Source: Prado023 sp964418695
Lineage (GTDB): Bacteria > Actinomycetota > Actinomycetes > S36-B12 > CAIYMF01
Reading direction: 5' to 3'
NCBI GenBank assembly: GCA_964418695.1
Contig: CAYQMN010000015.1
Location: 19,008 to 83,007, forward strand
DNA: 64,000 bases
The notes under the pieces were generated by a model. The model was given only the letters and a program-made list of their open reading frames with translations, did not search any database and was not told the DNA's origin. The position numbers were made by a program, and so were the translations under genes. Shown here piece by piece: positions 26,002-33,919 of the stretch. Positions within the stretch are counted from its first letter, which is position 1, and every line of letters starts with the position of its first letter.

Positions 26002-26023
26002 GGTCGAGCTTGTCGAGAACCTC
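26002..26023. repeat. GTCGAG intergenic element (copy 2) between converging genes
   Basis: The segment begins GGTCGAGCTTGTCGAGAA and lies between the convergent transketolase and uridine phosphorylase genes. Similar sequences lie at 19579-19597 and 39099-39120, also between converging genes. It could fold around TCGAGC-TTG-TCGA and act as a terminator or dispersed repeat. Confidence 0.5.
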
Positions 26024-26055
26024 CCCCCCGGGGCGTTCAGCGTGCGCGGGGCGGT

Positions 26056-26949
26056 CTACCCCAAGGTCGCGGTGAGATACCGGAACAGGACGTCGCCCGA
26101 GCGCTCGCTGAACTGGTGCAGCTCGTCCTTGGTGGCCGTCACCTGGTCGCCTTCGAGCCGGTTGAGCAGGGTGGTGCAGATCATCGCGAACTTCGGGAAC
26201 CCCCAGTGGTTCAGGAAGCCCGCGAGCATCGCGCCCTCCATCTCGATGTTGCGCACCCCGTGGGCGTGGATCCACTCCAGCCAGGCCATCTTCGACTCGG
26301 GGGACTCCATGCAGATCGCCCCGTCGAGGCGGAACTGCTCCAGGAAGAACTCGTTGCCCGCGACGGTCTTGCCCTGCTCCACTGGGGTCCCGGTGCCCGC
26401 GCTGGCCGCCACGATCGCGTCGGCGACGTCGGCCGGGAACGTGCTGTCGAACCAGTACTCGCCGGTGCCGCCCTGCAGGAGCCGGTAGGGCTTCAGGTCG
26501 GCCAGCACCCCCTCGGTGGTGACCACGACGGTGCCGCCGGGCAGGCCGACCCCGCCGCTGGTCCCCACGCGCGCCCAGAACACGTCGGCCATCGCGTCGT
26601 GGTCGCCGTTCTTGAGGAAGAACAGCATCCGCATGAGCTCCTGCACGGCGATCGACGCGCTGGGCATGCCCATGCCGTGCGAGGCGAACAGGACGCCGGC
26701 GCAGTAGCGGGTGACGAACCGCTCCTCCTTGGGCAGGGCCACGATCGGGGCGTCAGCGTGCTGGGCGCTCCACCGCTGCGCGAACTCGACGATCCGGTCC
26801 CCGGAGCCGGCCAGGATGATCGCGCGGACGTCGCGGAGCGCGTCGAGCACCGCGTCCTCGCTGGAGACGCCGAAGTGGTAGTAGACGTCGGGATGCTCGC
26901 CGGTCAGGACGCCGTCGAGGAAGTCATGGTTGATGCTCTCGTCGCGCAT
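26056..26949 (-). CDS. Uridine phosphorylase, animal-type (UPP1-like)
   Basis: A 297-residue nucleoside phosphorylase. Its blocks CAGVLFASHGMGMPSASI, RVGTSGGVGLPGGTVVVT, FRLDGAICMES, GVRNIEMEGA and TLLNRLEGDQV line up with vertebrate uridine phosphorylase 1 rather than with the shorter bacterial Udp. It splits uridine to uracil and ribose 1-phosphate and could use uridine made by cytidine deaminase. ATG 26949 has a -10-like CAGACT 7 bases upstream. It diverges from adenosine deaminase across a palindrome that may be a shared operator. Start and family call are firm; the evolutionary origin is inference. Confidence 0.88.
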   Translation of the reverse strand: MRDESINHDFLDGVLTGEHPDVYYHFGVSSEDAVLDALRDVRAIILAGSGDRIVEFAQRWSAQHADAPIVALPKEERFVTRYCAGVLFASHGMGMPSASIAVQELMRMLFFLKNGDHDAMADVFWARVGTSGGVGLPGGTVVVTTEGVLADLKPYRLLQGGTGEYWFDSTFPADVADAIVAASAGTGTPVEQGKTVAGNEFFLEQFRLDGAICMESPESKMAWLEWIHAHGVRNIEMEGAMLAGFLNHWGFPKFAMICTTLLNRLEGDQVTATKDELHQFSERSGDVLFRYLTATLG

Positions 26950-26956
26950 GGGATCG

Positions 26957-26962
26957 AGTCTG
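26957..26962 (-). promoter_or_regulatory. -10 box of leaderless uridine phosphorylase gene
   Basis: CAGACT ends 7 bases before ATG 26949; it keeps the A and final T of TAnnnT. Confidence 0.4.
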
Positions 26963-26977
26963 GCGCTTGTTTCTTTC

Positions 26978-27022
26978 GGTTGTCAGCGCAGAGGCCCTCG
27001 AATGGCCCCTGCGCTGACAACC
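26978..27022. promoter_or_regulatory. Long palindrome between divergent uridine phosphorylase and adenosine deaminase genes
   Basis: GGTTGTCAGCGCAG (26978-26991) and CTGCGCTGACAACC (27009-27022) are a perfect 14-base inverted repeat with a 17-base centre that itself has GGCC on both sides. It lies between the two outward -10 boxes (26957-26962 and 27046-27051). A nucleoside-responsive repressor site controlling both genes is the simplest reading; a cruciform or transcription-blocking hairpin is the alternative. Confidence 0.65.
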
Positions 27023-27045
27023 CGTCCCGGCCGGGCCCGCGCGGC

Positions 27046-27051
27046 TAGCCT
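27046..27051 (+). promoter_or_regulatory. -10 box of leaderless adenosine deaminase gene
   Basis: TAGCCT ends 7 bases before ATG 27059. Confidence 0.65.
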
Positions 27052-27058
27052 TGCCGGC

Positions 27059-28141
27059 ATGACTCTGGACCGTGAGACCTGCCGGCGCGCGCCCAAGGCG
27101 CTGCTGCACGACCACCTCGACGGCGGGCTGCGCCCGGCGACGGTCGCCGAGCTCGCCGCCGAGTCCGGCTACGCAGACCTGCCGACCACCGATCCGCAGG
27201 CGCTGGGCATCTGGTTCCGGGACGCCGCGGACTCCGGGTCGCTCGTGCGCTACCTGGAGACGTTCGCGCACACGGTCGGCGTGATGCAGAGCGAGTCGGC
27301 GCTGCGCCGGGTCGCGCGGGAGTGCGCGGAGGACCTGGCGGCAGACGGGGTGGTGTATGCCGAGGTCCGATTCGCCCCCGAGCTGCACACCGCCACCGGC
27401 CTGAGTCTGGAGCAGGTCGTGGACGCGGTGCTGGCCGGGTTCGCCGAGGGGGAGCGGGCCAGCGCCGAGCGGGGCACGCCGATCGTCGTGCGCGCACTGC
27501 TCGGAGCGATGCGCACCGCGGCCCGCAGCACCGAGATCGCCCGGCTGGTGGTCCAGTACCGCGACCGGGGTGTCGTCGGCTTCGACATCGCCGGGGCCGA
27601 GGAGGGCTACCCGCCCACCCGCCACCTGGACGCCTTCGAGTACCTGCGCCGCGAGAACGCACACTTCACGATCCACGCCGGCGAGGCGTTCGGGCTGCCG
27701 AGCATCTGGGAGGCGATCCAGTGGTGCGGCGCCGAGCGGCTGGGCCACGGCGTGCGGATCATGGACGACATCACCGTCGACGACGACGGGGCCGCGCACC
27801 TGGGCCGGCTGGCCGCGTACGTCCGCGACCGGCGGGTGCCGCTGGAGATGTGCCCGAGCTCGAACGTGCAGACCGGGGCGGTCGCCTCGATCGCCGAACA
27901 CCCGATCGGGCTACTGCGCACGGCGGGCTTCCGAGTGACCGTCAACACCGACAATCGGCTGATGTCGCACACCTCGCTGAGCCAGGAGATGTACCTGCTC
28001 AGCCAGGCGTTCGGCTACGGGCTGGCCGACCTGCGGTGGCTGACCGTGAACGCGATGAAGTCAGCGTTCATCCCGTTCGACCAGCGACTCGCGCTCATCA
28101 CCGACGTCATCAAGCCCGGGTACGCGGCACTCGGGGCGTGA
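27059..28141 (+). CDS. add: Adenosine deaminase
   Basis: A 360-residue zinc amidohydrolase that converts adenosine and deoxyadenosine to (deoxy)inosine, the substrate for the purine nucleoside phosphorylase upstream. The metal and catalytic residues are visible: HDHLDGGLRP (His17, His19), TIHAGEAFG (His206, Glu209), CGAERLGHGVR and VNTDNRLMS (Asp298). The ATG 27059 is set by the leaderless -10 box; a longer open frame from 26930 would run through the palindrome. The 3' end overlaps the converging kinase-like gene by 32 bases. Confidence 0.95.
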   Translation: MTLDRETCRRAPKALLHDHLDGGLRPATVAELAAESGYADLPTTDPQALGIWFRDAADSGSLVRYLETFAHTVGVMQSESALRRVARECAEDLAADGVVYAEVRFAPELHTATGLSLEQVVDAVLAGFAEGERASAERGTPIVVRALLGAMRTAARSTEIARLVVQYRDRGVVGFDIAGAEEGYPPTRHLDAFEYLRRENAHFTIHAGEAFGLPSIWEAIQWCGAERLGHGVRIMDDITVDDDGAAHLGRLAAYVRDRRVPLEMCPSSNVQTGAVASIAEHPIGLLRTAGFRVTVNTDNRLMSHTSLSQEMYLLSQAFGYGLADLRWLTVNAMKSAFIPFDQRLALITDVIKPGYAALGA

Positions 28142-28808
28142 GCCCGCGGCTCGGGCCGCCCGATCGGCCCGGGTCGCTCTCCGGCTCCGGCGGCCGGCTC
28201 GGCTGGATCGGGGCTCGGGAGCGGGCGGCCGCCAGTGCCTGGCGGGTCCCGGGGGCGTCCAGCGGCCGGCAGCCGCGGCCCATCGCCCGGCCTACCACGC
28301 CAGGCTCGGCGCGGTGCAGCAGCAGGCCGCGGCGCAGGATCGTGACCGGGGGCTTGCGCCGCTCCCGCAGGTCGCGGGCGGCGCGGCGCACCAGGTTCTT
28401 CCACGGGGCGCGCCGGACGACGATCGCATCGAGCAGCAGCCCACGGGCGCTCAGCGCGGTGACCAGCTCGGGGGCGAAGATCCCCTCGGCGACGAACGCA
28501 CCGGTGCCGACGTCGACCACGTGCGTCCCGACCGGCCCGTCTGCGGCGAAGTCGTAGGTCGGCACGTCGGCGGTCCCGGTCGCGCAGAGCGTCTCGATGG
28601 CCGCCAGCGCGGCCTGCGCGTCCCAGCTTCCCGGGTCGTCCCAGTCGACGATGCCCAGCACCGGGTCGCGCGGCAGGGCCGGGTCCGAGCCGGGCCGGTA
28701 GAAGTCGTCCAGGTACAGCAGCGGCAGACCGGCCGCGCGGACCAGCGTGGACTTGCCCGAGCCGCTGGGCCCGGCGAGCAGGATCACCCGAGGCCCGGTC
28801 CGCGACAT
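28110..28808 (-). CDS. Uridine kinase-like P-loop protein
   Basis: 232 residues. The P-loop is LLAGPSGSGKSTLV (about 9-22), followed by LPLLYLDDFYRP, DWDDPGSWD and a later RRAARDLRERRKPP, which resemble the uridine kinase/phosphoribulokinase family. It could phosphorylate uridine to UMP, the anabolic alternative to the phosphorylase nearby. The last 50 residues are low-complexity (Pro, Arg, Ser) and overlap the end of the adenosine deaminase gene on the other strand. A -10-like CACAAT lies 6 bases before ATG 28808. Substrate not certain. Confidence 0.78.
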   Translation of the reverse strand: MSRTGPRVILLAGPSGSGKSTLVRAAGLPLLYLDDFYRPGSDPALPRDPVLGIVDWDDPGSWDAQAALAAIETLCATGTADVPTYDFAADGPVGTHVVDVGTGAFVAEGIFAPELVTALSARGLLLDAIVVRRAPWKNLVRRAARDLRERRKPPVTILRRGLLLHRAEPGVVGRAMGRGCRPLDAPGTRQALAAARSRAPIQPSRPPEPESDPGRSGGPSRGLTPRVPRTRA

Positions 28809-28814
28809 GGCCCG

Positions 28815-28820
28815 ATTGTG
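28815..28820 (-). promoter_or_regulatory. -10 box of leaderless kinase-like gene
   Basis: CACAAT ends 6 bases before ATG 28808. Confidence 0.45.
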
Positions 28821-28904
28821 TCGGGGGCCGGGGCCGGCCGGCGACCCGGCGCGCCCCGCCGTCGCGCGTGGGGCGGCCGGGGCGGACCGCGGCGGACCGC
28901 CTGG

Positions 28905-29345
28905 CTACCGGAACGGCCGGGCGAGCAGGTCGTCGATGTAGTCCTGCGGCGCTCCGGCTGCCTGGGCCGCGTCGATCATGATGTTCAGGTAGCGCGCGGA
29001 CGGCAGTCCGCCCTCCCATGCGTCGACCACGTACAGCCACGCCATCTCGTCGCGGTCCAAGGTGGCGACTCGGACGTGGATCTTGCGGTGGATGCCCAGG
29101 TCCGAGCCTTCCCAGCGATCCAGGAGCGGCTCGTCCTCGGGGGCGATGTCGTAGAGCATCACGTACACGCTGCTGCCGGGAGCCTCGACCACAGTGGCCA
29201 GCGCACCCTCCCAGCCAAGGTCCTCGCCGGCGAACGTAAGCCGCCAGTCCACCAGCCAGCCCGGACGCAGGACCGGCGAGTGCGGTGCCCGTTCCAGCAT
29301 CTGGCGCGGATCGAGATTCGACCCGTACGCGGCGTACAGGACCAT
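28905..29345 (-). CDS. Gamma-glutamylcyclotransferase-like protein
   Basis: 146 residues with the family's opening phosphate-binding loop YAAYGSNLDPRQM and the likely catalytic Glu in the YDIAPEDEPLLDRWEG stretch. Members convert gamma-glutamyl groups to 5-oxoproline or act on related amines; the exact substrate is open. The start ATG 29345 rather than a longer frame is set by the -10 box TACCCT 6 bases upstream. It diverges from the GH5 fusion gene across about 90 bases. Confidence 0.85.
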   Translation of the reverse strand: MVLYAAYGSNLDPRQMLERAPHSPVLRPGWLVDWRLTFAGEDLGWEGALATVVEAPGSSVYVMLYDIAPEDEPLLDRWEGSDLGIHRKIHVRVATLDRDEMAWLYVVDAWEGGLPSARYLNIMIDAAQAAGAPQDYIDDLLARPFR

Positions 29346-29351
29346 CCGCCC

Positions 29352-29357
29352 AGGGTA
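29352..29357 (-). promoter_or_regulatory. -10 box of leaderless gamma-glutamylcyclotransferase-like gene
   Basis: TACCCT ends 6 bases before ATG 29345. Confidence 0.65.
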
Positions 29358-29423
29358 AGGCGCCCGTCCAGACCCACGCCCGGCCCGGCACTGCGGGTGC
29401 GTGAGGTGGGAGCGTGGGTGCGT

Positions 29424-29429
29424 CATGAT
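29424..29429 (+). promoter_or_regulatory. Candidate -10 box of leaderless membrane-GH5 gene
   Basis: CATGAT ends 7 bases before GTG 29437. The match is weaker than elsewhere, but the same NATGAT hexamer occurs at the same spacing before 32363. Confidence 0.35.
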
Positions 29430-29436
29430 CGGGGGC

Positions 29437-32313
29437 GTGACCGACGCTCCGCGACCACCCGAGGACGACCCCTACGAGGACCTGGATCCCGAGATCCGCC
29501 GGATACTCGAAGGCCTCGACGGCCACGAGGGTCCCGACGCGCAGAGTCCGCCCGCCGGGCCCACCGCCTACCCGACCACCCACCCGACGACCGTCCTGCC
29601 CGCGGGCGCGGGCCCGGGCTGGCCCACGGACGAGGCCGCGCAGGCCGATGCCGGTGACCCGGGTCGGCCCGGGACCTTCGCAGCCGAGATGGCGGGCGAC
29701 CCGGCGGGTGCCCGGCGCACGGCTCTGGGGGCGGGCCTCGCCTGGGCCGCGACGGTGGTCGCCCTGGCCCTGGTCGACCCCTCCGGCCTGGGCGCGCCGA
29801 TCGCCTGGGGCGGCGCCGACCTGATCGTGCAGCCCTGGTCGTGGCTGCAGTACCTCCTCTACGGCCCGCTCATGGTGGCGCTGGTGTGGCGCTGGTCCCG
29901 GCAGCTGCTGCGCAGCGCCTCGCCGGCCGCGCCTCGCCGCTGGGTTCTCGGGCGGACGTGGCTGCTCGTCGTGCTCGCGGTGCTGGCCGCCAAGCTCGTC
30001 TACTCGGTCGTGCTGATGCTGCCGGCGCTGATCGGCGGGGCCGGCGACGGGCTGCCGTGGCAGACCTCCTGGACGTACCTGGTCTGGGCGACCGGATTCG
30101 CCGGATTCAAGGCGCTGCTGCTGGGCTGGCTGCCCGGTGTGGTCGCCGCGCTGCTGTGGCGGCCGGGGCCGGCGCGGCGGGCGGGCACCGAGCCCCGGGT
30201 GCCGGAGCCGGCGATGGCGAGTCTGCCCGCCGCGGCGGTCGTGCTGGCGGTGGCGCTGCTCGGCGGGTGGCTGGCCGACCGCTGGTGGACCGGCTCCCCG
30301 GTCGGTTACGCCCACCCCACCGACTGGCGGCTTCTGGCCCCCACGGTCGCCTCCGGACCGGCCGGCCAGGCGGTGGCCCTGGGACTGCTCTGGCTGCTCC
30401 TGGCCGGCTCGATCTCGGCCACCCTGCGCCGGATCCCCGCCCCGCGCACCGGCAGCGCCCATCGGCTGGCCGGCGCGATCGCGGCGGTCGTCGCGGGGCT
30501 GGGGCTGGCGGTCGTCGAGTCCCTGGTCGCCCTGGTCATGGGCACCGACGTGGCCGGCGGCGAGGACCTGTGGATCGCGCCCTCGACGTACCTGCGCCTG
30601 ATCGAGGGCCTCTCCTTCGGCCTGCTGATCGCGCCGGTCGCCGCGCTGGCGGTGTGGCTGGTCCCGCGGGCTCCGCGTCCGCAGTGGTCGCGGGCCGCTC
30701 TGGGGGGTGCGGTCGCGGTGGTGGCCGGCGCGGTCGTGCTGGTCACGGTCGGCCCTCGGGACTACGCCGGCGTGCCCCCGCTGGCGCGGCAGGCCGATCC
30801 GGTCGCCATGCCCGCCCAACCCACGGTCGAGCCCGGCCAGCCCGCAGCCCCCGGGCGGATCACCGTGCGCCGCGACGCGGACGGCAGCGCCGTGCTGGCC
30901 GACCAGTCCGGCGCCCAGGTGGTGCTGCGCGGGGTCAACGTCAACGCCCTGGGCGACTACTACGCCGCCGACCCGGCCATTGCGACCGTGGCCCCGCTCA
31001 CCGAGGCGGACTTCTCCGACATGGCCGCGATGGGGTTCGACGTGGTCCGGCTGATCCTGAGCTGGTCCAAGGTGCAGCCCCAGCCCGACACGGTCGACGA
31101 GGCGTACCTGGCCCAGATCCGCCAGGCCGTGGCCTGGGCCGGCGCGTACGGGATCCACGTCGTGCTGGACATGCACCAGGATGCGTGGGGCAAGTCGGTC
31201 GTGGCCCCGGCCGGCACGACCTGCCGCACGGGCACCTCGCCGATGACCGGCTGGGACGGCGCCCCGGAGTGGGCGTCCCTGGACGACGGCGCCCCGCCCT
31301 GCCAGTTCACCGGCCGTGATCTGGCGCCCAACGTGCTGCGCTCGTTCAGCTCGTTCTACGCCAACCGCTCGGACATCGAGACCCAGCTGGTCGCGTCGTG
31401 GGGCCGGATCGCGCAGGAGTTCGGCGGCAACCCGACCGTCGTCGGCTACGACCTGCTCAACGAGCCGTCGTTCGCCGAGCAGGCCCCGCTGACCAGCGGG
31501 ATGCTGCTGGGCCGCTACCACGCCCGGGCGATCGCGGCGATCCGCGAGGGGGAGGCAAAGGCCACCGGCGGCTACCCGCACCCGATCTTCCTGGAGCCGA
31601 GCATCTGGTGGTCCGGGTTCGGGCTGGACCCGCTGCCGCCGCGCGGGTTCACCACCGACTCGCAGATCGTGTTCGCCCCGCACCTCTACAACGAGTCGAT
31701 CACCACCGACCAGTCCCTGGGCGTGACGCTGGTGGGGGTCGAGCGCGGCTGGGCGCTGGCGCAGCGCGCGGCGCAGACCTGGGGCGTGCCGATGTGGGTC
31801 GGCGAGTGGGGATCGTGGCGCGACGCCGAGACGAACAAGGCGTACTACCAGCGGTTCATGGCCCAGGCCGACGCGACGCTGACGGGAACCGCGATCTGGC
31901 AGTGGAAGCAGGCGTGCGGCGACCCGCACACCTGGCCCGACAAGGAGAGCGGGAACATCCGGCGGATGGCCTGCCCCGAGGGCACCCCGCTGCCGACCGA
32001 CACCGTGGAGCTGGCCCCGGTGACCCGGGCCTACGCGCGCAGCGCGCCGGGTCGGCTGCTCAGCGTGCAGACCTCGGGCGAGGCGCTGACGATCACCGGC
32101 ACGCGGTCGGGCGCCGGCCCGGTCTCGGGCACCCCCAGCGACTGCACGCTGGACGTGTGGGTGCCCGGCACCGATCAGCCCGTGCTCTCCCCCACCAACG
32201 TCACCGACCTGACCACCGTGAAGGTGCCGGCCGGGGACCAGGCCCAAGCCCCCTCGGGCGGCTGGCGAGTCATCGGCTGCGCGACGGGCGACTACAAGCT
32301 GAGGGTGTCGTAG
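29437..32313 (+). CDS. Polytopic membrane domain fused to GH5 endoglycosylceramidase-like domain
   Basis: 958 residues. A disordered acidic/Pro-rich N-terminus (about 1-95) is followed by about nine membrane helices (about 98-465) and then an extracytoplasmic glycoside hydrolase family 5 domain (about 485-870). The hydrolase has VVLDMHQDAWGK, the acid/base in YDLLNEPS (Glu676) and the nucleophile in WVGEWGSW (Glu790); these and APEWAS resemble endoglycosylceramidases. A C-terminal beta domain follows. A GH5 enzyme displayed on its own multi-helix anchor is unusual; the glycolipid substrate is inferred. GTG 29437 is preferred; ATG 29425 is an alternative. Confidence 0.82.
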   Translation: MTDAPRPPEDDPYEDLDPEIRRILEGLDGHEGPDAQSPPAGPTAYPTTHPTTVLPAGAGPGWPTDEAAQADAGDPGRPGTFAAEMAGDPAGARRTALGAGLAWAATVVALALVDPSGLGAPIAWGGADLIVQPWSWLQYLLYGPLMVALVWRWSRQLLRSASPAAPRRWVLGRTWLLVVLAVLAAKLVYSVVLMLPALIGGAGDGLPWQTSWTYLVWATGFAGFKALLLGWLPGVVAALLWRPGPARRAGTEPRVPEPAMASLPAAAVVLAVALLGGWLADRWWTGSPVGYAHPTDWRLLAPTVASGPAGQAVALGLLWLLLAGSISATLRRIPAPRTGSAHRLAGAIAAVVAGLGLAVVESLVALVMGTDVAGGEDLWIAPSTYLRLIEGLSFGLLIAPVAALAVWLVPRAPRPQWSRAALGGAVAVVAGAVVLVTVGPRDYAGVPPLARQADPVAMPAQPTVEPGQPAAPGRITVRRDADGSAVLADQSGAQVVLRGVNVNALGDYYAADPAIATVAPLTEADFSDMAAMGFDVVRLILSWSKVQPQPDTVDEAYLAQIRQAVAWAGAYGIHVVLDMHQDAWGKSVVAPAGTTCRTGTSPMTGWDGAPEWASLDDGAPPCQFTGRDLAPNVLRSFSSFYANRSDIETQLVASWGRIAQEFGGNPTVVGYDLLNEPSFAEQAPLTSGMLLGRYHARAIAAIREGEAKATGGYPHPIFLEPSIWWSGFGLDPLPPRGFTTDSQIVFAPHLYNESITTDQSLGVTLVGVERGWALAQRAAQTWGVPMWVGEWGSWRDAETNKAYYQRFMAQADATLTGTAIWQWKQACGDPHTWPDKESGNIRRMACPEGTPLPTDTVELAPVTRAYARSAPGRLLSVQTSGEALTITGTRSGAGPVSGTPSDCTLDVWVPGTDQPVLSPTNVTDLTTVKVPAGDQAQAPSGGWRVIGCATGDYKLRVS

Positions 32314-32349
32314 GCAGGGGTACCGGCCCCCTATCGGGCGGTGGTACGC

Positions 32350-32355
32350 GATGAT
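32350..32355 (+). promoter_or_regulatory. Candidate -10 box of leaderless quinone reductase gene
   Basis: GATGAT ends 7 bases before ATG 32363. Confidence 0.35.
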
Positions 32356-32362
32356 CGCGCGC

Positions 32363-33739
32363 ATGAGTCGCGTGGTCATCGTGGGCGGCGGGCCCGGCGG
32401 GTACGAGGCGGCGCTGGTCGCCGCGCAGATGGGCGCCGAGGTCACGCTCGTGGACCGCGACGGCATCGGCGGCTCCGCGGTACTCACCGACTGCGTGCCG
32501 AGCAAGGCGCTGCTCGCCGTGGCCGAGACGGTGACCGGGGTCCGCGAGAGCGTGTCGCTCGGGATCACCGGGGCGGCCGACGCGATCGGCGTGGACCTGG
32601 CCGCGGTCAACGCCCGCATCCTCGGCCTGGCCCGCTCGCAGAGCGCGGACACCGCCGCCCGCTGCCTGCGCGAGGGGGTCCGGCTCGTGTCGGGCACGGG
32701 ACGGCTGGTCGGCCCGGACGCCGTCGAGGTCGACCTGGCCGAGGGCGGCACCGACCGGCTGGCGGCCGACACGATCCTGCTGGCCACCGGCGCCCGGCCG
32801 CGCGTGCTGGCGACCGCGGTCCCCGACGGGGAGCGCATCCTCTCCTGGGACCAGGTGTACGCACTGGACCGAGCGCCCGAGCGGCTGATCGTGGTCGGCT
32901 CCGGCGTCACCGGCGCGGAGTTCGCCTGCGCGTACCAGGCGCTGGGCTCGCAGGTCGTGCTGGTCTCCAGCCGCGACCGGGTGCTGCCCGGCGAGGACGT
33001 CGACGCCGCCGCGGTCCTCGAGGACGTCTTCGGCCGCCGCGGGATGACCGTGATGCGCCGCAGCCGCGCGACGACGGCCACCCGGACCGCCGACGGGGTC
33101 GCGGTCACGCTGGGCGACGGGACGGTCGTCGAGGGGACGCACTGCCTGATGGCGGTCGGCTCGGTGCCCAACACCGATCACCTGGGCCTGGCCGGCGCGG
33201 GCGTGCGGACCGCAGCCTCCGGTCACATCGAGGTCGACCGAGTCTCGCGCACCTCCGCGCGCGGGGTGTACGCGGCCGGGGACTGCACCGGGGTGCTGCT
33301 GCTGGCCTCGGTCGCCGCGATGCAGGGCCGCATCGCGATGTGGCACGTGCTGGGCGGCGCGGTCTCGCCACTGGACCTGCGCACGGTGAGCTCCAACGTC
33401 TTCACCGACCCGGAGATCGCCACGGTTGGCTACACCCAGGCCGACGTCGACTCGGGCCGGGTGGATGCCGAGGCGGTGCTGCTCCCGCTGGCCACGAACG
33501 CGCGGGCCAAGATGCTCGGGATCACCGATGGCTTCGTCAAGGTGATCTGCCGGGTGGGCACCCGGACGGTGGTCGGCGGGGTGGTCGTGGCGCCCAAGGC
33601 GTCCGAGCTGGTCTTCGGCCTGGCCCTGGCGGTCGAGCAGCGGATGACCGTGGACGCCGTCGCCGCCACCTTCACCGTGTACCCGTCGCTGTCCGGCTCG
33701 CTGGCCGAGGCGGCCCGCCGGCTGCGCGCCTTCGACTGA
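32363..33739 (+). CDS. lpdA: NAD(P)H-quinone dehydrogenase of the LpdA flavoprotein type
   Basis: A 458-residue two-dinucleotide-fold flavoprotein. It opens VVIVGGGPGGYEAALVAAQ (FAD) and has LIVVGSGVTGAEFA (NAD(P)H) and YAAGDCTG. It resembles dihydrolipoamide dehydrogenase, but the redox pair is broken: where the enzyme has CLNVGC, here GGSAVLTDCVPSK keeps only one cysteine. The C-terminal His-Glu dyad is also not evident. This pattern is known from mycobacterial LpdA (Rv3303c), a quinone reductase involved in oxidative-stress defence. Start ATG 32363 is fixed by spacing to GATGAT and by the FAD motif. Confidence 0.88.
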   Translation: MSRVVIVGGGPGGYEAALVAAQMGAEVTLVDRDGIGGSAVLTDCVPSKALLAVAETVTGVRESVSLGITGAADAIGVDLAAVNARILGLARSQSADTAARCLREGVRLVSGTGRLVGPDAVEVDLAEGGTDRLAADTILLATGARPRVLATAVPDGERILSWDQVYALDRAPERLIVVGSGVTGAEFACAYQALGSQVVLVSSRDRVLPGEDVDAAAVLEDVFGRRGMTVMRRSRATTATRTADGVAVTLGDGTVVEGTHCLMAVGSVPNTDHLGLAGAGVRTAASGHIEVDRVSRTSARGVYAAGDCTGVLLLASVAAMQGRIAMWHVLGGAVSPLDLRTVSSNVFTDPEIATVGYTQADVDSGRVDAEAVLLPLATNARAKMLGITDGFVKVICRVGTRTVVGGVVVAPKASELVFGLALAVEQRMTVDAVAATFTVYPSLSGSLAEAARRLRAFD

Positions 33740-33919
33740 GCGGGCTCCCCGACGCGCGGCGTCCCCGAGGGGCGGCGAGGGATCGCCCGCCGTGCTCGCG
33801 CCGTTCAGCAACACGCGAGGCCGCCGCCGTACAGTCGAGCGACGGCGAGCGACGGGATCGCCTGCCACATGGCGCCGGGCTGCGTCCTGAGGTCGGTGCG
33901 ACGGGGCGAAGGGGAGGGG

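Noticed and set aside
28015..33174. 1719-codon minus-strand open frame
   Set aside because: It lies antisense to five well-supported genes and is only the open complement of high-GC coding DNA.
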